A stretch of DNA of 64,000 nucleotides from Acidobacteriota bacterium (lineage in GTDB: Bacteria > Acidobacteriota > Vicinamibacteria > Vicinamibacterales > CAVVIG01), in NCBI GenBank assembly GCA_020850715.1, contig JADZED010000020.1:1-64000 (forward strand). Direction: 5' to 3'. A model generated the notes under the pieces. It worked only from the letters and a program-made list of their open reading frames with translations, searched no databases and was not told the DNA's origin. Below are positions 17,053-26,377 of this stretch, one piece after another (positions within the stretch are counted from its first letter, which is position 1; each line of letters opens with the position of its first letter). The position numbers and the translations under genes are program-made.

Positions 17053-18213
17053 ATGCCTTCCGCCTCGATCTGGTGTCCGATCGCGTTCTGGTGTGCGGTT
17101 GCGCTCGCCGCCTACGCCTATGCCGGCTATCCGCTGGCGCTCGCCGCCCTTTCATGGCGCCGTCAGCGTGGGGTGGCGCGGGCGCCGATCGCGCCGCGAG
17201 CCTCGTTCATCATCGCCGCGCACAACGAGGAAGGCTGCATCGTGCGCAAGATCGAAAACACGCTCGCGCAGGACTATCCGGACGACGCACTCGAGATCAT
17301 CGTGGCATCCGACTGTTCGACCGACCGGACCGACGCGCTCGTCCGCGAGGCCGGTCCACGCGTGCGGCTGATCCGATCGGCCGAACGAGGCGGCAAGGAG
17401 GCGGTCCAGAAGCTGGCGATTGCCGCCGCGTCGGGCGACATCCTGATCTTCTCCGACGCCGCGACCATGCTCGCGCCAGACGGCGCGTCGGCGATCGTGC
17501 GGAACTTCGCGGACCCGACGGTGGGTTGCGTCAGCAGCCTCGACCGCTTCGTCGACGCAGACGGTCAGCCCAGCGGCGAAGGAACGTACGTGCGCTACGA
17601 GATGCTGCTGCGGCGGCTCGAGACGCGCGTCAACAGCCTGGTCGGCCTGAGCGGCTCGTTCTTTGCGGCCCGACGCGAGGTGTGCTGCGAGTGGCCGATC
17701 GATCGGCAGAGCGACTTCAACACGCTGCTGCGCGCGGTCGAGCTCGGTTTTCGCGGTGTGCTCGACGAGGCCAGCGTCGGCTACTACCGCGACATCGCCG
17801 ACGCGCGGCACGAGCGGCGGCGCAAGATCCGCACGATCGTGCGGGGGCTCGCCGTGGTGTTCGCGAACCGGCAGATGCTCAACCCGTTCCGCTACGGGCT
17901 GTTCGCCTGGCAGTTGGCGAGCCACAAGCTGTGCCGCTGGCTGGTGCCGTTCGCTCTTCTGGTCGCCGCGGCGGCCAGCACCTGGCTGGCGAAGGAGTCG
18001 ACATTCTTCGCCGTGATGCTGCTTGGCCAGGCCGCGTTCTACGGCGCTGCGGCGTGGCACCAGATGACCGGCGCTCGCTGGGGCCGGATTCCCTGGTACT
18101 TCGCCGTCGCGAATGCCGCCGCGCTCATGGCGTGGCTGCGCTTCCTGCGCGGCGAGCGCATCGCCGTGTGGACCCCCTCCAGCCGGAGCCTCCCGCCCTC
18201 CATCGCCTCCTGA
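17053..18213 (+). CDS. Family 2 glycosyltransferase, membrane-associated
   Basis: A 386-aa GT-A enzyme. An N-terminal membrane helix (about 8-30) is followed by the GT2 core: SFIIAAHNEEGCIVRKIENTLAQ, the DCSTDRTD segment, an SDAAT motif standing in for DXD and the acceptor-site motif GLSGSFFAARRE. Near the C-terminus lie two or three hydrophobic helices (about 297-362). It should add a sugar to the lipid-linked repeat unit at the cytoplasmic face. ATG 17053 lies 8 bp after the previous stop. Donor unknown. Confidence 0.92.
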   Translation: MPSASIWCPIAFWCAVALAAYAYAGYPLALAALSWRRQRGVARAPIAPRASFIIAAHNEEGCIVRKIENTLAQDYPDDALEIIVASDCSTDRTDALVREAGPRVRLIRSAERGGKEAVQKLAIAAASGDILIFSDAATMLAPDGASAIVRNFADPTVGCVSSLDRFVDADGQPSGEGTYVRYEMLLRRLETRVNSLVGLSGSFFAARREVCCEWPIDRQSDFNTLLRAVELGFRGVLDEASVGYYRDIADARHERRRKIRTIVRGLAVVFANRQMLNPFRYGLFAWQLASHKLCRWLVPFALLVAAAASTWLAKESTFFAVMLLGQAAFYGAAAWHQMTGARWGRIPWYFAVANAAALMAWLRFLRGERIAVWTPSSRSLPPSIAS

Positions 18214-18257
18214 TCGCCGCGAGGCGCGGGCGAACGGACCTCCTCGAGGACCTCGAC

Positions 18258-19163
18258 ATGATTACCAACGCGCTGAGCGTGGACGTGGAGGAGTACTACC
18301 ACGCCGAGATCTTCAGGCATGGCGCCGGCGGCTTGCCTCCCCACGGGCTGGAGAGCCGCGTCGAACGGAGCGTCGATCGGCTGCTCGGGCTGATGGCGGA
18401 CCACGAGTCGCGCGCCACCTTCTTCGTGCTCGGCGAGATTGCCGCGCATCATCCGGCGATCGTACGGCGCATCCACGCGGAGGGGCACGAGGTCGGCTGC
18501 CACGGCGACCGGCACGAGAACATCTCGACGATGGGGCCCGACGAGTTCCGGGCGGATATCGGCGCCGCGAAGAGGCGCATCGAAGACCTCATCGGCGAGC
18601 CGGTCATCGGTTATCGCGCCCCGAACTTCTCGATAGGCCCTGGCCAGCGCTGGGCGTACCAGATCCTCGCCGACGAAGGCTTCCGCTACGACTCGAGCAC
18701 GTTCCCGATCCGCCACGATCGCTACGGCGAGGCCGACGCGCCGCGACTCCCGCATGCCGTCTGGGGCGCCGGGGCGATCCGCCTGCTCGAGTTCCCGATC
18801 GGCACCGTGCGCCTGATGGGCGTGAATCTGCCGATCGGGGGCGGCGGCTATTTCCGCCTGTCGCCGTTCACAGTCACGCGCGCCGGCATCCGACACGTGA
18901 ACATCCATGAGCGCCAGCCGATCATGTTCTACCTGCACCCGTGGGAGCTGGATCGCCATCAGCCGCGGCCGCCGATGGCGTGGCGCAACCGCTTCCGGCA
19001 CTACGTGGGAGTAGGGCGCCAGGACGAGAAGCTCGACCGGTTGTTCGCCCGCTTCGCTTTCGGCACGGCGCGCGACGTGCTCGAGGCCTGGAGTCCGCGC
19101 TTCGCCGCAGCGGGCGCGGCGCGCGCCGCGCCGCCCGCGTCGGGTGGGACGAGCGCGGCATGA
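18258..19163 (+). CDS. XrtA-system-type polysaccharide deacetylase (NodB domain plus DUF3473-like tail)
   Basis: A 301-aa carbohydrate esterase 4 enzyme. It opens with LSVDVEEYYHAEIF, the altered NodB metal motif typical of the deacetylases of exosortase-A EPS loci, followed by ATFFVLGEIAAHHP, HEVGCHGDRHENI and the GYRAPNFSIG segment. The C-terminal part with FYLHPWELDRHQPR matches the DUF3473 extension. It should N-deacetylate sugars in the growing or exported glycan. GAGGA 7 bp upstream supports ATG 18258. The tail after residue 280 is Ala/Gly-rich and overlaps the FemAB gene by 4 bp. Confidence 0.93.
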   Translation: MITNALSVDVEEYYHAEIFRHGAGGLPPHGLESRVERSVDRLLGLMADHESRATFFVLGEIAAHHPAIVRRIHAEGHEVGCHGDRHENISTMGPDEFRADIGAAKRRIEDLIGEPVIGYRAPNFSIGPGQRWAYQILADEGFRYDSSTFPIRHDRYGEADAPRLPHAVWGAGAIRLLEFPIGTVRLMGVNLPIGGGGYFRLSPFTVTRAGIRHVNIHERQPIMFYLHPWELDRHQPRPPMAWRNRFRHYVGVGRQDEKLDRLFARFAFGTARDVLEAWSPRFAAAGAARAAPPASGGTSAA

Positions 19164-20134
19164 GCGCGATGGCGGCCCGGCGGCATCTGGCGCACGCGCC
19201 CGAGTGGGCGACGATCATCGCGCGCGCGTACGGCCACGCGCCGCTCTATCTCTCGGCGGAGGACGAGCGCCATCCCGGCGTCCTGCCGGCATTCATCGTC
19301 CGGCGGCCGTTGGTCGGCACGATCGTCAGCTCGATGCCGTTTCTCGACGGGGGCGGGCCGGCGTGCGAGTCGCCTGGCACGGCGCGGCACCTCGTGGACC
19401 GGCTCGTCGACCATGCGCGCCTCATCGGCGCCCGGATGGTCGAGCTGCGCTGCGCGGCGGCGCTCGACGAGGCGTGGACGCCGCGGCAGCACAAGGTGAA
19501 CCTCACGCTGGCGCTGCCGTCCGATCCGGCCGCGCTGTGGAGCGGCTTCGATCGCTCCGTCCGAAACCAGGTGCGAAAGGCAGAGCGATCGGGTCTGCGG
19601 GCGGCGCGCGAGGATCGATCGGCGCTGCCGGCCCTCTACGACGCGTATGCCGAACGCATGCGCGAGCTTGGCTCGCCGCCGCATGCGCCAGCCTTCTTCC
19701 GCGCCGTGGCCGATCTGTTCGACACGCGCGCCCGTCTGGTCACGGTCCGGAAGGACGGCGCGCCGATCGGCGGGCTGATCGCGATCGCGCACGGCGACAC
19801 GCTCACGGTGCCGTGGGCGTCGTGCCGATCGGCGTACCGTTCGCTGTGTCCGAACATGCTGCTGTATTGGGAAACGCTGAGGGCAGCCTGCGCCGACGGT
19901 TTCCGTCGGTTCGATTTCGGACGATCGACGCGCGGCTCCGGCACCTGGCGCTTCAAGCGGCAATGGGGGACGGTGGAGGAGCCGCTCTTCTGGTACCAGG
20001 TGCCGCTCGACGGACGCGCGCCAGATGTTGCTGCCGGCGGCGCCGCCGGCCGGCTCTCCGCGTGCTGGCGGCGGCTCCCGCTGGGGCTGACCCGCCGGCT
20101 TGGCCCTTCCCTTCGCAGATATCTGGTGCAGTAA
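19160..20134 (+). CDS. FemAB-family (GNAT-fold) aminoacyl/acyltransferase, XrtA/PEP-CTERM-associated type
   Basis: A 324-aa protein with two GNAT-like halves. Key segments are VRNQVRKAERSGL, the YDAYAERMRELGSPPHAPAF stretch and FGRSTRGSGTWRFKRQWG, which recur in the FemAB-like proteins placed next to the deacetylase in exosortase-A EPS clusters. FemX/FemAB relatives transfer amino acids to peptidoglycan; here an amino acid or acyl group may be transferred to a deacetylated amino sugar (inference). Stop and the next start share one base (TAATG). Confidence 0.88.
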   Translation: MSAMAARRHLAHAPEWATIIARAYGHAPLYLSAEDERHPGVLPAFIVRRPLVGTIVSSMPFLDGGGPACESPGTARHLVDRLVDHARLIGARMVELRCAAALDEAWTPRQHKVNLTLALPSDPAALWSGFDRSVRNQVRKAERSGLRAAREDRSALPALYDAYAERMRELGSPPHAPAFFRAVADLFDTRARLVTVRKDGAPIGGLIAIAHGDTLTVPWASCRSAYRSLCPNMLLYWETLRAACADGFRRFDFGRSTRGSGTWRFKRQWGTVEEPLFWYQVPLDGRAPDVAAGGAAGRLSACWRRLPLGLTRRLGPSLRRYLVQ

Positions 20135-22140
20135 TGCTGAGAGTCGCGTTCATCGGCGCCGGCCAGATGGCCCAACAGCATCTGCGCGCGCTTGGCCGCA
20201 GCCGGCGGCCATGGGCGCTGGTCGGCGTCTTCGACCCCCTCCGCGACCGCGCCGAATCGCTCGCCTCGGCCGGCCGCGCGCGCGTCTTCCCGTCGATCGC
20301 GGCGCTGCTCGATGAGGGACGGCCGCAGGCGGTCCACGTCTGCAGTCCGCCGACGACCCATTTCGATGCGGGGCGCGCCGCGCTGGCGGCCGGCGCAGGC
20401 GTCTATGTCGAGAAGCCGTTCGCGCGCACCGTCGCCGAAGCCCGTACGCTCATCGAGCTCGGCGCCACGCACCATGTCGTCGTCTGCGCGGGCCATCAAC
20501 TGCTGCACGATCGTGCGTTTGTCGCCCTCATGCAGTCCGCGCCGCAACTGGGATCGATCGTCCAGATCGACAGCCATTTCGCGTTCCGGAGCCTCGCGGC
20601 GCCGGGCGGCCGCGGACCCCGCGAGCAGATGGCGCGCGAGCTCCTCGACATTCTGCCGCACCCGCTGTACGCGCTGGTCGCCGCGATCGAGCGTCTGGTC
20701 GGCCAGCCCCGGCCGATCGCGCTCGACTGGGTCCGTGCCGATCCGGCCGCCGTGTACGCGACGCTGCGAGCCGGCGACATCGTCGGTCGCCTTTCCGTCA
20801 GCCTGCGCGCGCGGCCGGTCGCCTCGTCGCTCACGGTCACCGGGACCGGCGGAACGCTCGCCTGCGACTTCGTTCGTTCGATGCTCGTCGGCGCCGGCAA
20901 CGCCGGCACGACACCGCTCGAGAAGGTCGCCGACCCGCTCATCCAGGCCGCCCAACTCGCAACGCGGAGCGTCGGCAGCCTCGCGCGCCGTTTCGCGGCA
21001 GGCGGGATCTATCCAGGACTGGCCGAGTCGATCGGCGCCTTTCACGGAGCGGTCGCCGGCGAAAGACCGGCGCCGATGGAGCCGTCGCATCTCCTGCGGG
21101 TGTCGGAGCTGTTCGAGGAGCTGGCGGCGCGCGTCGACTCGGCAGCGCACACGCCGGCCGCGCGGCGGTCCCGCCCGGCGCCGCCGGACGTACCGATCGC
21201 CGTCGTCACCGGCGCGCGCGGCTTTCTCGGCGCCGAAATCTCGCGGCGCCTGCCCCGGGTGCGAGGCATCGGCCGAAGCGGATGGCCCGACGACCCGGCG
21301 ATTCAGGAATGGGTGGCGGCGGACCTCAGCGCCAGCCTGGCGCCTGCCGTGCTCGCCGGCGCCCGCCTCGTCGTCCATGCCGCGGCTGAAACATCGGGCG
21401 GCTTTCCCGAGCACGATCGCAACACGATCGTCGCGACCAGGCATCTGCTCACGGCGATGCAGGCGGCCGGCGTGCGGCGCCTGATTCTGATCGGCAGCCT
21501 CTCGGTCGTGCGCCCCCCGCGCAGCCTGCGCGAGCGGCAGGATGAGCGCACGCCGCGGCTCCCGCAGCCAAGGACGCTCGGCCCATACGCCTGGGGCAAG
21601 ACGATGCAGGAGGAGCTGGTGCAGCGGGAGGCCCCGCGGCTCGGCATCGAGGTCCGCATCGTCCGGCCGGGCGCGCTCATCGATCGGCGCGAACCCGCCC
21701 TGCCGGGAATCGCCGGCGTGCGGCTGTTCGGCCGATGGCACCTCGGGCTCGGGCGGCCGGGCTTGCCGGTCGCCGTCTGTGACGTGGCGCGGTGCGCCGA
21801 TGCCGTCGCATGGTGCGCCGCGCACTTCGACGAAGCGCCGTCGGTCGTCAACCTGATCGATCGAGCCATCGCCACGCGCGGCCAGTTGCGTGATGCGCTG
21901 CGCGAGGCCGGGTGGAACGGCCGCATTCTCTGGGTGCCGATCAGCCTGGTCGCGCTCGCGTACTCCGGGTTGCGGACGGCGATGGCGCTGGCCCGAGGGA
22001 AGCTGCCCGAGCGGCTCGACGTGTGGTCGGTTCTCCGTCCGCGGCGGTACGACGACCGCACGGCGATTGCCCTGCTGGCGGCCGCACGGCCGGACAGCTT
22101 CCCGGCCGAAACCCATGCGCGGCTCACCCGCAAGGTATAG
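20134..22140 (+). CDS. Fusion of Gfo/Idh/MocA oxidoreductase and extended SDR (sugar epimerase/dehydratase type)
   Basis: One 668-aa frame encodes two NAD-dependent enzymes. Residues 1-340 are Gfo/Idh/MocA: Rossmann motif VAFIGAGQMAQQHL, the VYVEKPFARTV lysine motif and a C-terminal beta-sheet domain. From about residue 355 an extended SDR starts (IAVVTGARGFLGAEISRRL) with Y485-x3-K489 in YAWGKTMQEE as the catalytic pair. Together they could oxidise and rearrange a nucleotide sugar in consecutive steps. Separate genes are the rule, so the fusion is unusual. The central sequence keeps normal codon use, so I do not think this is a sequencing fusion. Confidence 0.9.
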   Translation: MLRVAFIGAGQMAQQHLRALGRSRRPWALVGVFDPLRDRAESLASAGRARVFPSIAALLDEGRPQAVHVCSPPTTHFDAGRAALAAGAGVYVEKPFARTVAEARTLIELGATHHVVVCAGHQLLHDRAFVALMQSAPQLGSIVQIDSHFAFRSLAAPGGRGPREQMARELLDILPHPLYALVAAIERLVGQPRPIALDWVRADPAAVYATLRAGDIVGRLSVSLRARPVASSLTVTGTGGTLACDFVRSMLVGAGNAGTTPLEKVADPLIQAAQLATRSVGSLARRFAAGGIYPGLAESIGAFHGAVAGERPAPMEPSHLLRVSELFEELAARVDSAAHTPAARRSRPAPPDVPIAVVTGARGFLGAEISRRLPRVRGIGRSGWPDDPAIQEWVAADLSASLAPAVLAGARLVVHAAAETSGGFPEHDRNTIVATRHLLTAMQAAGVRRLILIGSLSVVRPPRSLRERQDERTPRLPQPRTLGPYAWGKTMQEELVQREAPRLGIEVRIVRPGALIDRREPALPGIAGVRLFGRWHLGLGRPGLPVAVCDVARCADAVAWCAAHFDEAPSVVNLIDRAIATRGQLRDALREAGWNGRILWVPISLVALAYSGLRTAMALARGKLPERLDVWSVLRPRRYDDRTAIALLAAARPDSFPAETHARLTRKV

Positions 22141-22522
22141 GGCCGCCACCGCGGGGCTGCTGGCGGCGATCTTCCTCGGTTCCGCGATCCCGTATCTGAC
22201 GACCTATCGCGGCCCGGTCGTCCAGTTTCTCTCGAACGCGGGCCATGCACCGCTGTTCGCGCTGCTGGCGCTGCTCTGGCTGCGGTCGCTCAGCGCGGGA
22301 CCCGGCGGGCCGAGGTACGGGCTCGCGCTGGCAGTCTCGATGCTGTGCGCCGTGCTGGACGAGTGGCATCAGTCGTTCGTGCCAGGCCGCACCGCCTCGC
22401 TCAGCGATCTGATGGTCGATCTGGCCGGCATTGGCGCGATGCTCGCCGCCGTGCGCTGGCGGACGCGCACGCGCGCGCCTCGCCGCGCGAGCTCGCTCCG
22501 CGCGCGCTCGGACATCCGATGA
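22115..22522 (+). CDS. VanZ-like small membrane protein
   Basis: A 135-aa integral membrane protein with about four helices. The VanZ signature HQSFVPGRTASLSDLMVDLAG, preceded by LDEW, is conserved. VanZ-family proteins occur in XrtA EPS loci and in glycopeptide resistance; their biochemical role is unclear. The start ATG 22115 overlaps the fusion gene by 26 bp, and the stop overlaps the ATP-grasp start by 4 bp. The last 20 residues are Arg-rich. Confidence 0.85.
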   Translation: MRGSPARYRAATAGLLAAIFLGSAIPYLTTYRGPVVQFLSNAGHAPLFALLALLWLRSLSAGPGGPRYGLALAVSMLCAVLDEWHQSFVPGRTASLSDLMVDLAGIGAMLAAVRWRTRTRAPRRASSLRARSDIR

Positions 22523-23748
22523 ACGCTCTTGTCACCGACGGGGACGAACGGCCGGCGCTCGCCATCACGCGATCGCTCGGACGGCGGGGCATCGACGTGA
22601 TCGTCGGTGAAGCGCGCGCCGCGAGCCTTGCCTCCTCGTCGCGGTACTGCCGCGAGCACGTGCAGTACCCGTCGCCGTACGACGAGCCCGAGGCATTCGC
22701 GCGGTTCCTGTGCGATCTGGTGCAGCGCCGCCGGATCGACGTCGTGCTGCCGGTGACGGACGTCACCACGCACGCCGTCGCGGCGTACCGCGAGCGCCTG
22801 GCACGACACACGTCCTGTGCCGTGCCGAGCCTCGGGGCCTTCGAGCTCGCCGCCGACAAGGGATGGCTGGCCGCGGCGGCGGCGGCCAGCGGCATCAGCG
22901 TGCCGCGCACCGAGATCGTGGCGGACGCGTCGGCGCTGCCGGGGGTGCTGCCGCGCCTGACCTACCCGGTCGTCGTCAAGCCGGCGCGATCGCGCATCCG
23001 CACGGCCGGCGGGTGGATCCGTGCCTCGGTCGCGCACGTGGGCGACGAGCAGACGCTGCGGCGGCTGTTTCGCGACTCGCCGCACCTGCAGCGCCATCCG
23101 ACGCTCATCCAGGAGCGCGTCATCGGCCCGGGCACCGGCGTCTTCCTGCTGTGCGATCGCGGCCGCGTCCTCACAGCCTTCGCGCATCGCCGGCTGCGGG
23201 AGAAACCGCCGTCCGGCGGCGCCAGCGTGCTCAGCGAGAGCATCGCCGTCGATCCCGCGCTGCGCGCACAGGCGGAGCGCCTGCTCGCGCCGCTCGGGTG
23301 GCACGGCGTCGCCATGCTCGAGTACAAACGCGACCGCGACAGCGGCCGCGCCTACCTCATGGAGATGAACGGCCGCTTCTGGGGATCGCTGCAGCTGGCC
23401 GTGGACGCCGGCGTCGATTTTCCGTACCTGGCCTGGCAGCTCGCTCGAGCGCGGATTGGCGCGCTTCCGGCCGTCTACAGGATCGGGGTACGCAGCCGGT
23501 GGCTGCTGGGCGATCTCGATCACCTCTTCCTCCGCATGTTCAGGGACGACCCCGCCCTGCCAGCCGGCGCGCCGCCGCGCTGCCGTGCGGCGCTCGCCTT
23601 CCTGGTCGGCGGGTCCGGCGCGCGCAACGAAGTGCTGCGTCCAGACGACGTGCGCCCCGGGCTGCACGAGATGGGACGCTACGCGGCCGCCGTCGTGCAG
23701 TCGCTGCTGGCCCGGACGAGGCGAAGCCATGGCCACTTCCACGACTGA
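22519..23748 (+). CDS. ATP-grasp ligase of the EPS locus
   Basis: A 409-aa ATP-grasp enzyme. The N-terminal pre-ATP-grasp domain (ALVTDGDERPALAITRSL) leads to an ATP-binding core with YPVVVKPARSRIRT, IQERVIGPGTG and the metal-binding LMEMNGRFWGSLQLA. This subgroup (carbamoyl-phosphate-synthase-like or D-aspartate-ligase-like) joins a carboxylate to an amine. In a polysaccharide operon it may attach an amino acid to an amino sugar or act with the FemAB proteins (inference). It overlaps VanZ by 4 bp and the glycosyltransferase gene by 20 bp. Confidence 0.88.
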   Translation: MNALVTDGDERPALAITRSLGRRGIDVIVGEARAASLASSSRYCREHVQYPSPYDEPEAFARFLCDLVQRRRIDVVLPVTDVTTHAVAAYRERLARHTSCAVPSLGAFELAADKGWLAAAAAASGISVPRTEIVADASALPGVLPRLTYPVVVKPARSRIRTAGGWIRASVAHVGDEQTLRRLFRDSPHLQRHPTLIQERVIGPGTGVFLLCDRGRVLTAFAHRRLREKPPSGGASVLSESIAVDPALRAQAERLLAPLGWHGVAMLEYKRDRDSGRAYLMEMNGRFWGSLQLAVDAGVDFPYLAWQLARARIGALPAVYRIGVRSRWLLGDLDHLFLRMFRDDPALPAGAPPRCRAALAFLVGGSGARNEVLRPDDVRPGLHEMGRYAAAVVQSLLARTRRSHGHFHD

Positions 23749-25561
23749 TCGCGTGGACGCACCGCCTGCGTCCCGGCGGGACGTGCCGGATCCGGGTGTT
23801 CCGCTGCCCCCGACTCGGCCGCTGCACGTCTGCCACGTGATGACGGCCGATCTCTGGGCCGGGGCGGAGGTGCAGGTGGCGACGACCGCCGCGTACCTCC
23901 AACAGGAGCCGGACATCGTGATGAGCGCCGTCCTGTTCAACGAGGGCCCGCTCGCCCGCGAACTGCGGCGGCTGGGCGTCGCGGTGGCGATCGTCGACGA
24001 AGAGCGGGCCGGCGCGCTCGCGCTCGTGCGCGCGCTCGCGCGTCTGCTCCGCGAGGGCGCCGTCGACATCGTCCACACGCACCGCTACAAGGACACCTTC
24101 ATCGGCGCCGCCGCCGCGGGCCTCGCCCGGGTACCGCATCTGGTCCGCACGCTCCACGGGCTGCCCGAGCCGATGACGGGTCTGCGCCGCCTCCGCTACC
24201 GGCTGTACGAAGCGCTGGAGCGGTGCGCGCTGCGCTGGGGCGCCGACGCCGTGATCGCCGTCTCCGGACACGCAGCCGATGCATTGCGGCACCGCAGCCG
24301 CGCGATGCCCGATGTGCTGCACATCTCCAACGGCATCGACCTGCCGCGCGTCGTCGCGGCGCGCCGGCCCGCCGAGGTACGGCGGGAGTTCGGCATCCGC
24401 GCCGGCGATGCGATCGTCGGGACGGCGGGCCGGCTGATGCCGGTCAAGGCGCACGGCGTGTTCCTGCGTGCGGCGCGCATCGTCCTGGACGAGCGACCCG
24501 GCGTCTCGTTCCTGATCGTCGGCGACGGGCCGCTCAGAGAGGATCTGCTGTCGCTCGCCTCGACGCTGAACGTCAGCCGCGCCTGCATCTTCACCGGGGC
24601 GCGCGCCGACGTCTACGACTGCATCGGCGCCATGGATCTGTTCGCGCTGCCCTCGCTGACCGAGGGGACGCCGATGGCGCTGCTCGAGGCGATGGCGCTC
24701 GGCGTGCCGGTGGTCGCGAGCGCGGCCGGCGGGATTCCCGAGATCATCGATCACCAGGTCAACGGCGTGCTCGTGGCGCCGGGCGACCCGCACGCGCTGG
24801 CGCGCGCGTGGCTCGACCTGCTGGCCGACGATCGCCGGCGCACGTGGCTGGCCGCGCGCGCACGGCGCACCGTGCACGACGCCTTCTCCGCGGAGCGCAG
24901 CGGTCGCGCGCTGGTTGCCGCGTACCGGCGGATCGCGGCGTTGCCGCCGGCGGCGCGCGCGCTGCGCCGCCCCATCCAGCTCTGCGGCGTCGCGCTCGAA
25001 GGGCTCGACGCCCTGGCTGACGGGCTGGAGGCGCGCGCGGAGCGGCGCCGGCAGCTCGCGGCTCGCCGGGGCAGGGGTCGCGCGGTGCGCGACCGGTTCG
25101 TGCGGGCGGCGCGCCGCGTGCTGCTGGTCTGCCACGGCAACTTGATTCGCAGCGCCTTTGCCGAGGCGCTGCTGCGCCGCCGGGTCGGCGACGCGCTGGA
25201 GATCGAGTCGGCCGGCCTGGACGCGACCGCCGGCGACCCGGCGCATCCACTGGCAGTTGCGACCGCACGCGCCCGGGGCGTCGACCTCGGCCGGCATCGC
25301 GCGACGCACCTCGACGCGCCGCAGATGGACTCCGCCGACGTGATCTTCGTGATGGACGTCGGACAACTGCTCGCGCTGCGGCGCCGGTTTCCGGAGGCGC
25401 GTTACAAGACGTTCCTCCTGACGGCGCTGGCGCCGCAGGTGCCGCTCGAGGTCGCCGACCCGATTCTCGGCGACGAATCGCAGTTCCGCGCCTGTTTCGA
25501 TCACATCACCCGCGCGATCGACGCGATCGCGCAACTCATGGAACCGGAGCGCCAGACATGA
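23729..25561 (+). CDS. Fusion of GT4 glycosyltransferase and low-molecular-weight protein tyrosine phosphatase
   Basis: A 610-aa frame with two domains. Residues about 30-410 are a GT-B glycosyltransferase of family 4: VCHVMTADLWAGAEVQVATT, VGTAGRLMPVKAH and the donor-site LTEGTPMALLEAMALGVPVV. After an Arg-rich linker (about 411-460), residues 462-606 are a low-MW tyrosine phosphatase with C468-x5-R474 in VCHGNLIRSAFAEALL, and D577 in VADPILGD as the general acid. Wzb-type phosphatases normally are separate proteins that reset the BY-kinase; here the phosphatase is tethered to a glycosyltransferase. The stop overlaps the next ATG by 4 bp. Confidence 0.93.
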   Translation: MATSTTDRVDAPPASRRDVPDPGVPLPPTRPLHVCHVMTADLWAGAEVQVATTAAYLQQEPDIVMSAVLFNEGPLARELRRLGVAVAIVDEERAGALALVRALARLLREGAVDIVHTHRYKDTFIGAAAAGLARVPHLVRTLHGLPEPMTGLRRLRYRLYEALERCALRWGADAVIAVSGHAADALRHRSRAMPDVLHISNGIDLPRVVAARRPAEVRREFGIRAGDAIVGTAGRLMPVKAHGVFLRAARIVLDERPGVSFLIVGDGPLREDLLSLASTLNVSRACIFTGARADVYDCIGAMDLFALPSLTEGTPMALLEAMALGVPVVASAAGGIPEIIDHQVNGVLVAPGDPHALARAWLDLLADDRRRTWLAARARRTVHDAFSAERSGRALVAAYRRIAALPPAARALRRPIQLCGVALEGLDALADGLEARAERRRQLAARRGRGRAVRDRFVRAARRVLLVCHGNLIRSAFAEALLRRRVGDALEIESAGLDATAGDPAHPLAVATARARGVDLGRHRATHLDAPQMDSADVIFVMDVGQLLALRRRFPEARYKTFLLTALAPQVPLEVADPILGDESQFRACFDHITRAIDAIAQLMEPERQT

Positions 25562-26376
25562 AGCGGACGATCAAGACCGTCGTGGGTTACGGCCTGTTCG
25601 TGTCGAAGCTCGAGCGCTGGCTGCTGCGGGGCACATCCGCCGTGGTCGCCCTCCACCGGGTCAACCCCTCGGCGGGCGCCGAATCGCTGACGATGCACCC
25701 CGACGAGCTCGACGCCTATTGCCGCTACTTCAAGCGGCGGTTCGACGTGGTGCCGCTCGCCGAGATCGTGCTCAGCCTCGAACGGGGCGTCGCCGCCGGC
25801 AGGCGGCTCGCCATCACGTTCGACGACGGCTATCGAGACAACTTCACCTTCGCTGCGCCGATCCTCGAGGCTCATGGGCTGCCGGCAACCTTCTTCGTCG
25901 TGAGCGGGTTCATCGGCACCGACACCGTTCCCTGGTGGGACCGCCGCGCACGGGTCGTCCATCCATGGATGTCGTGGGAGGAGGTACGGTCGCTGCAGGC
26001 GCGCAGGTTCGAGATCGGCGCGCACACCCGCACGCACGTCGATCTCGGGGCGACCTCTGGAGACGAGGCCCGCACGGAGATCCTGGGCGCCCGCCGCGAT
26101 CTCGAACGCCGGCTGGGCGTGCCGGTCCGGGCATTCGCCTACCCCTACGGGCGGCGCGACAACCTGACCGAAGCAAACCGCCAGATCGTGCGCGACGCCG
26201 GCTTTCGCTGCTGCTGCTCGGCGTTCGGCGGCGTGAACGCCGTCCCCACCGATCCCTTCCATCTGCGTCGCATTCCAATCGCACCCGGCTGCGTGTCCCC
26301 CAGCGAGTTCGGCTTCGAGCTGGCGCTGCGGCGCACCGTTCTGGCGCCACGGCGGGCCGGGGCGAGGAGCGCCTGA
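25558..26376 (+). CDS. Second polysaccharide deacetylase (NodB/CE4)
   Basis: A 272-aa carbohydrate esterase 4 with canonical motifs: LAITFDDGYRDNF (metal aspartates), FEIGAHTRTHVDLG (the H-x3-H pair) and FAYPYGRRDNLTE. The HLRRIPI stretch near the C-terminus is typical of this subfamily. It has no signal peptide, though the N-terminal VVGYGLFVSKLERWLL may associate with membrane. It is distinct from the DUF3473 type at 18258, so the locus has two deacetylases, perhaps acting before and after export. Followed by a one-base gap and the flippase. Confidence 0.92.
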   Translation: MKRTIKTVVGYGLFVSKLERWLLRGTSAVVALHRVNPSAGAESLTMHPDELDAYCRYFKRRFDVVPLAEIVLSLERGVAAGRRLAITFDDGYRDNFTFAAPILEAHGLPATFFVVSGFIGTDTVPWWDRRARVVHPWMSWEEVRSLQARRFEIGAHTRTHVDLGATSGDEARTEILGARRDLERRLGVPVRAFAYPYGRRDNLTEANRQIVRDAGFRCCCSAFGGVNAVPTDPFHLRRIPIAPGCVSPSEFGFELALRRTVLAPRRAGARSA

Positions 26377-26377
26377 C

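Noticed and set aside
19636-22149. An 837-codon minus-strand frame opposite the oxidoreductase-SDR fusion
   Set aside because: Arg/Asp/Gln-rich shadow with no recognisable fold; the plus-strand frame has full Rossmann and SDR motifs.
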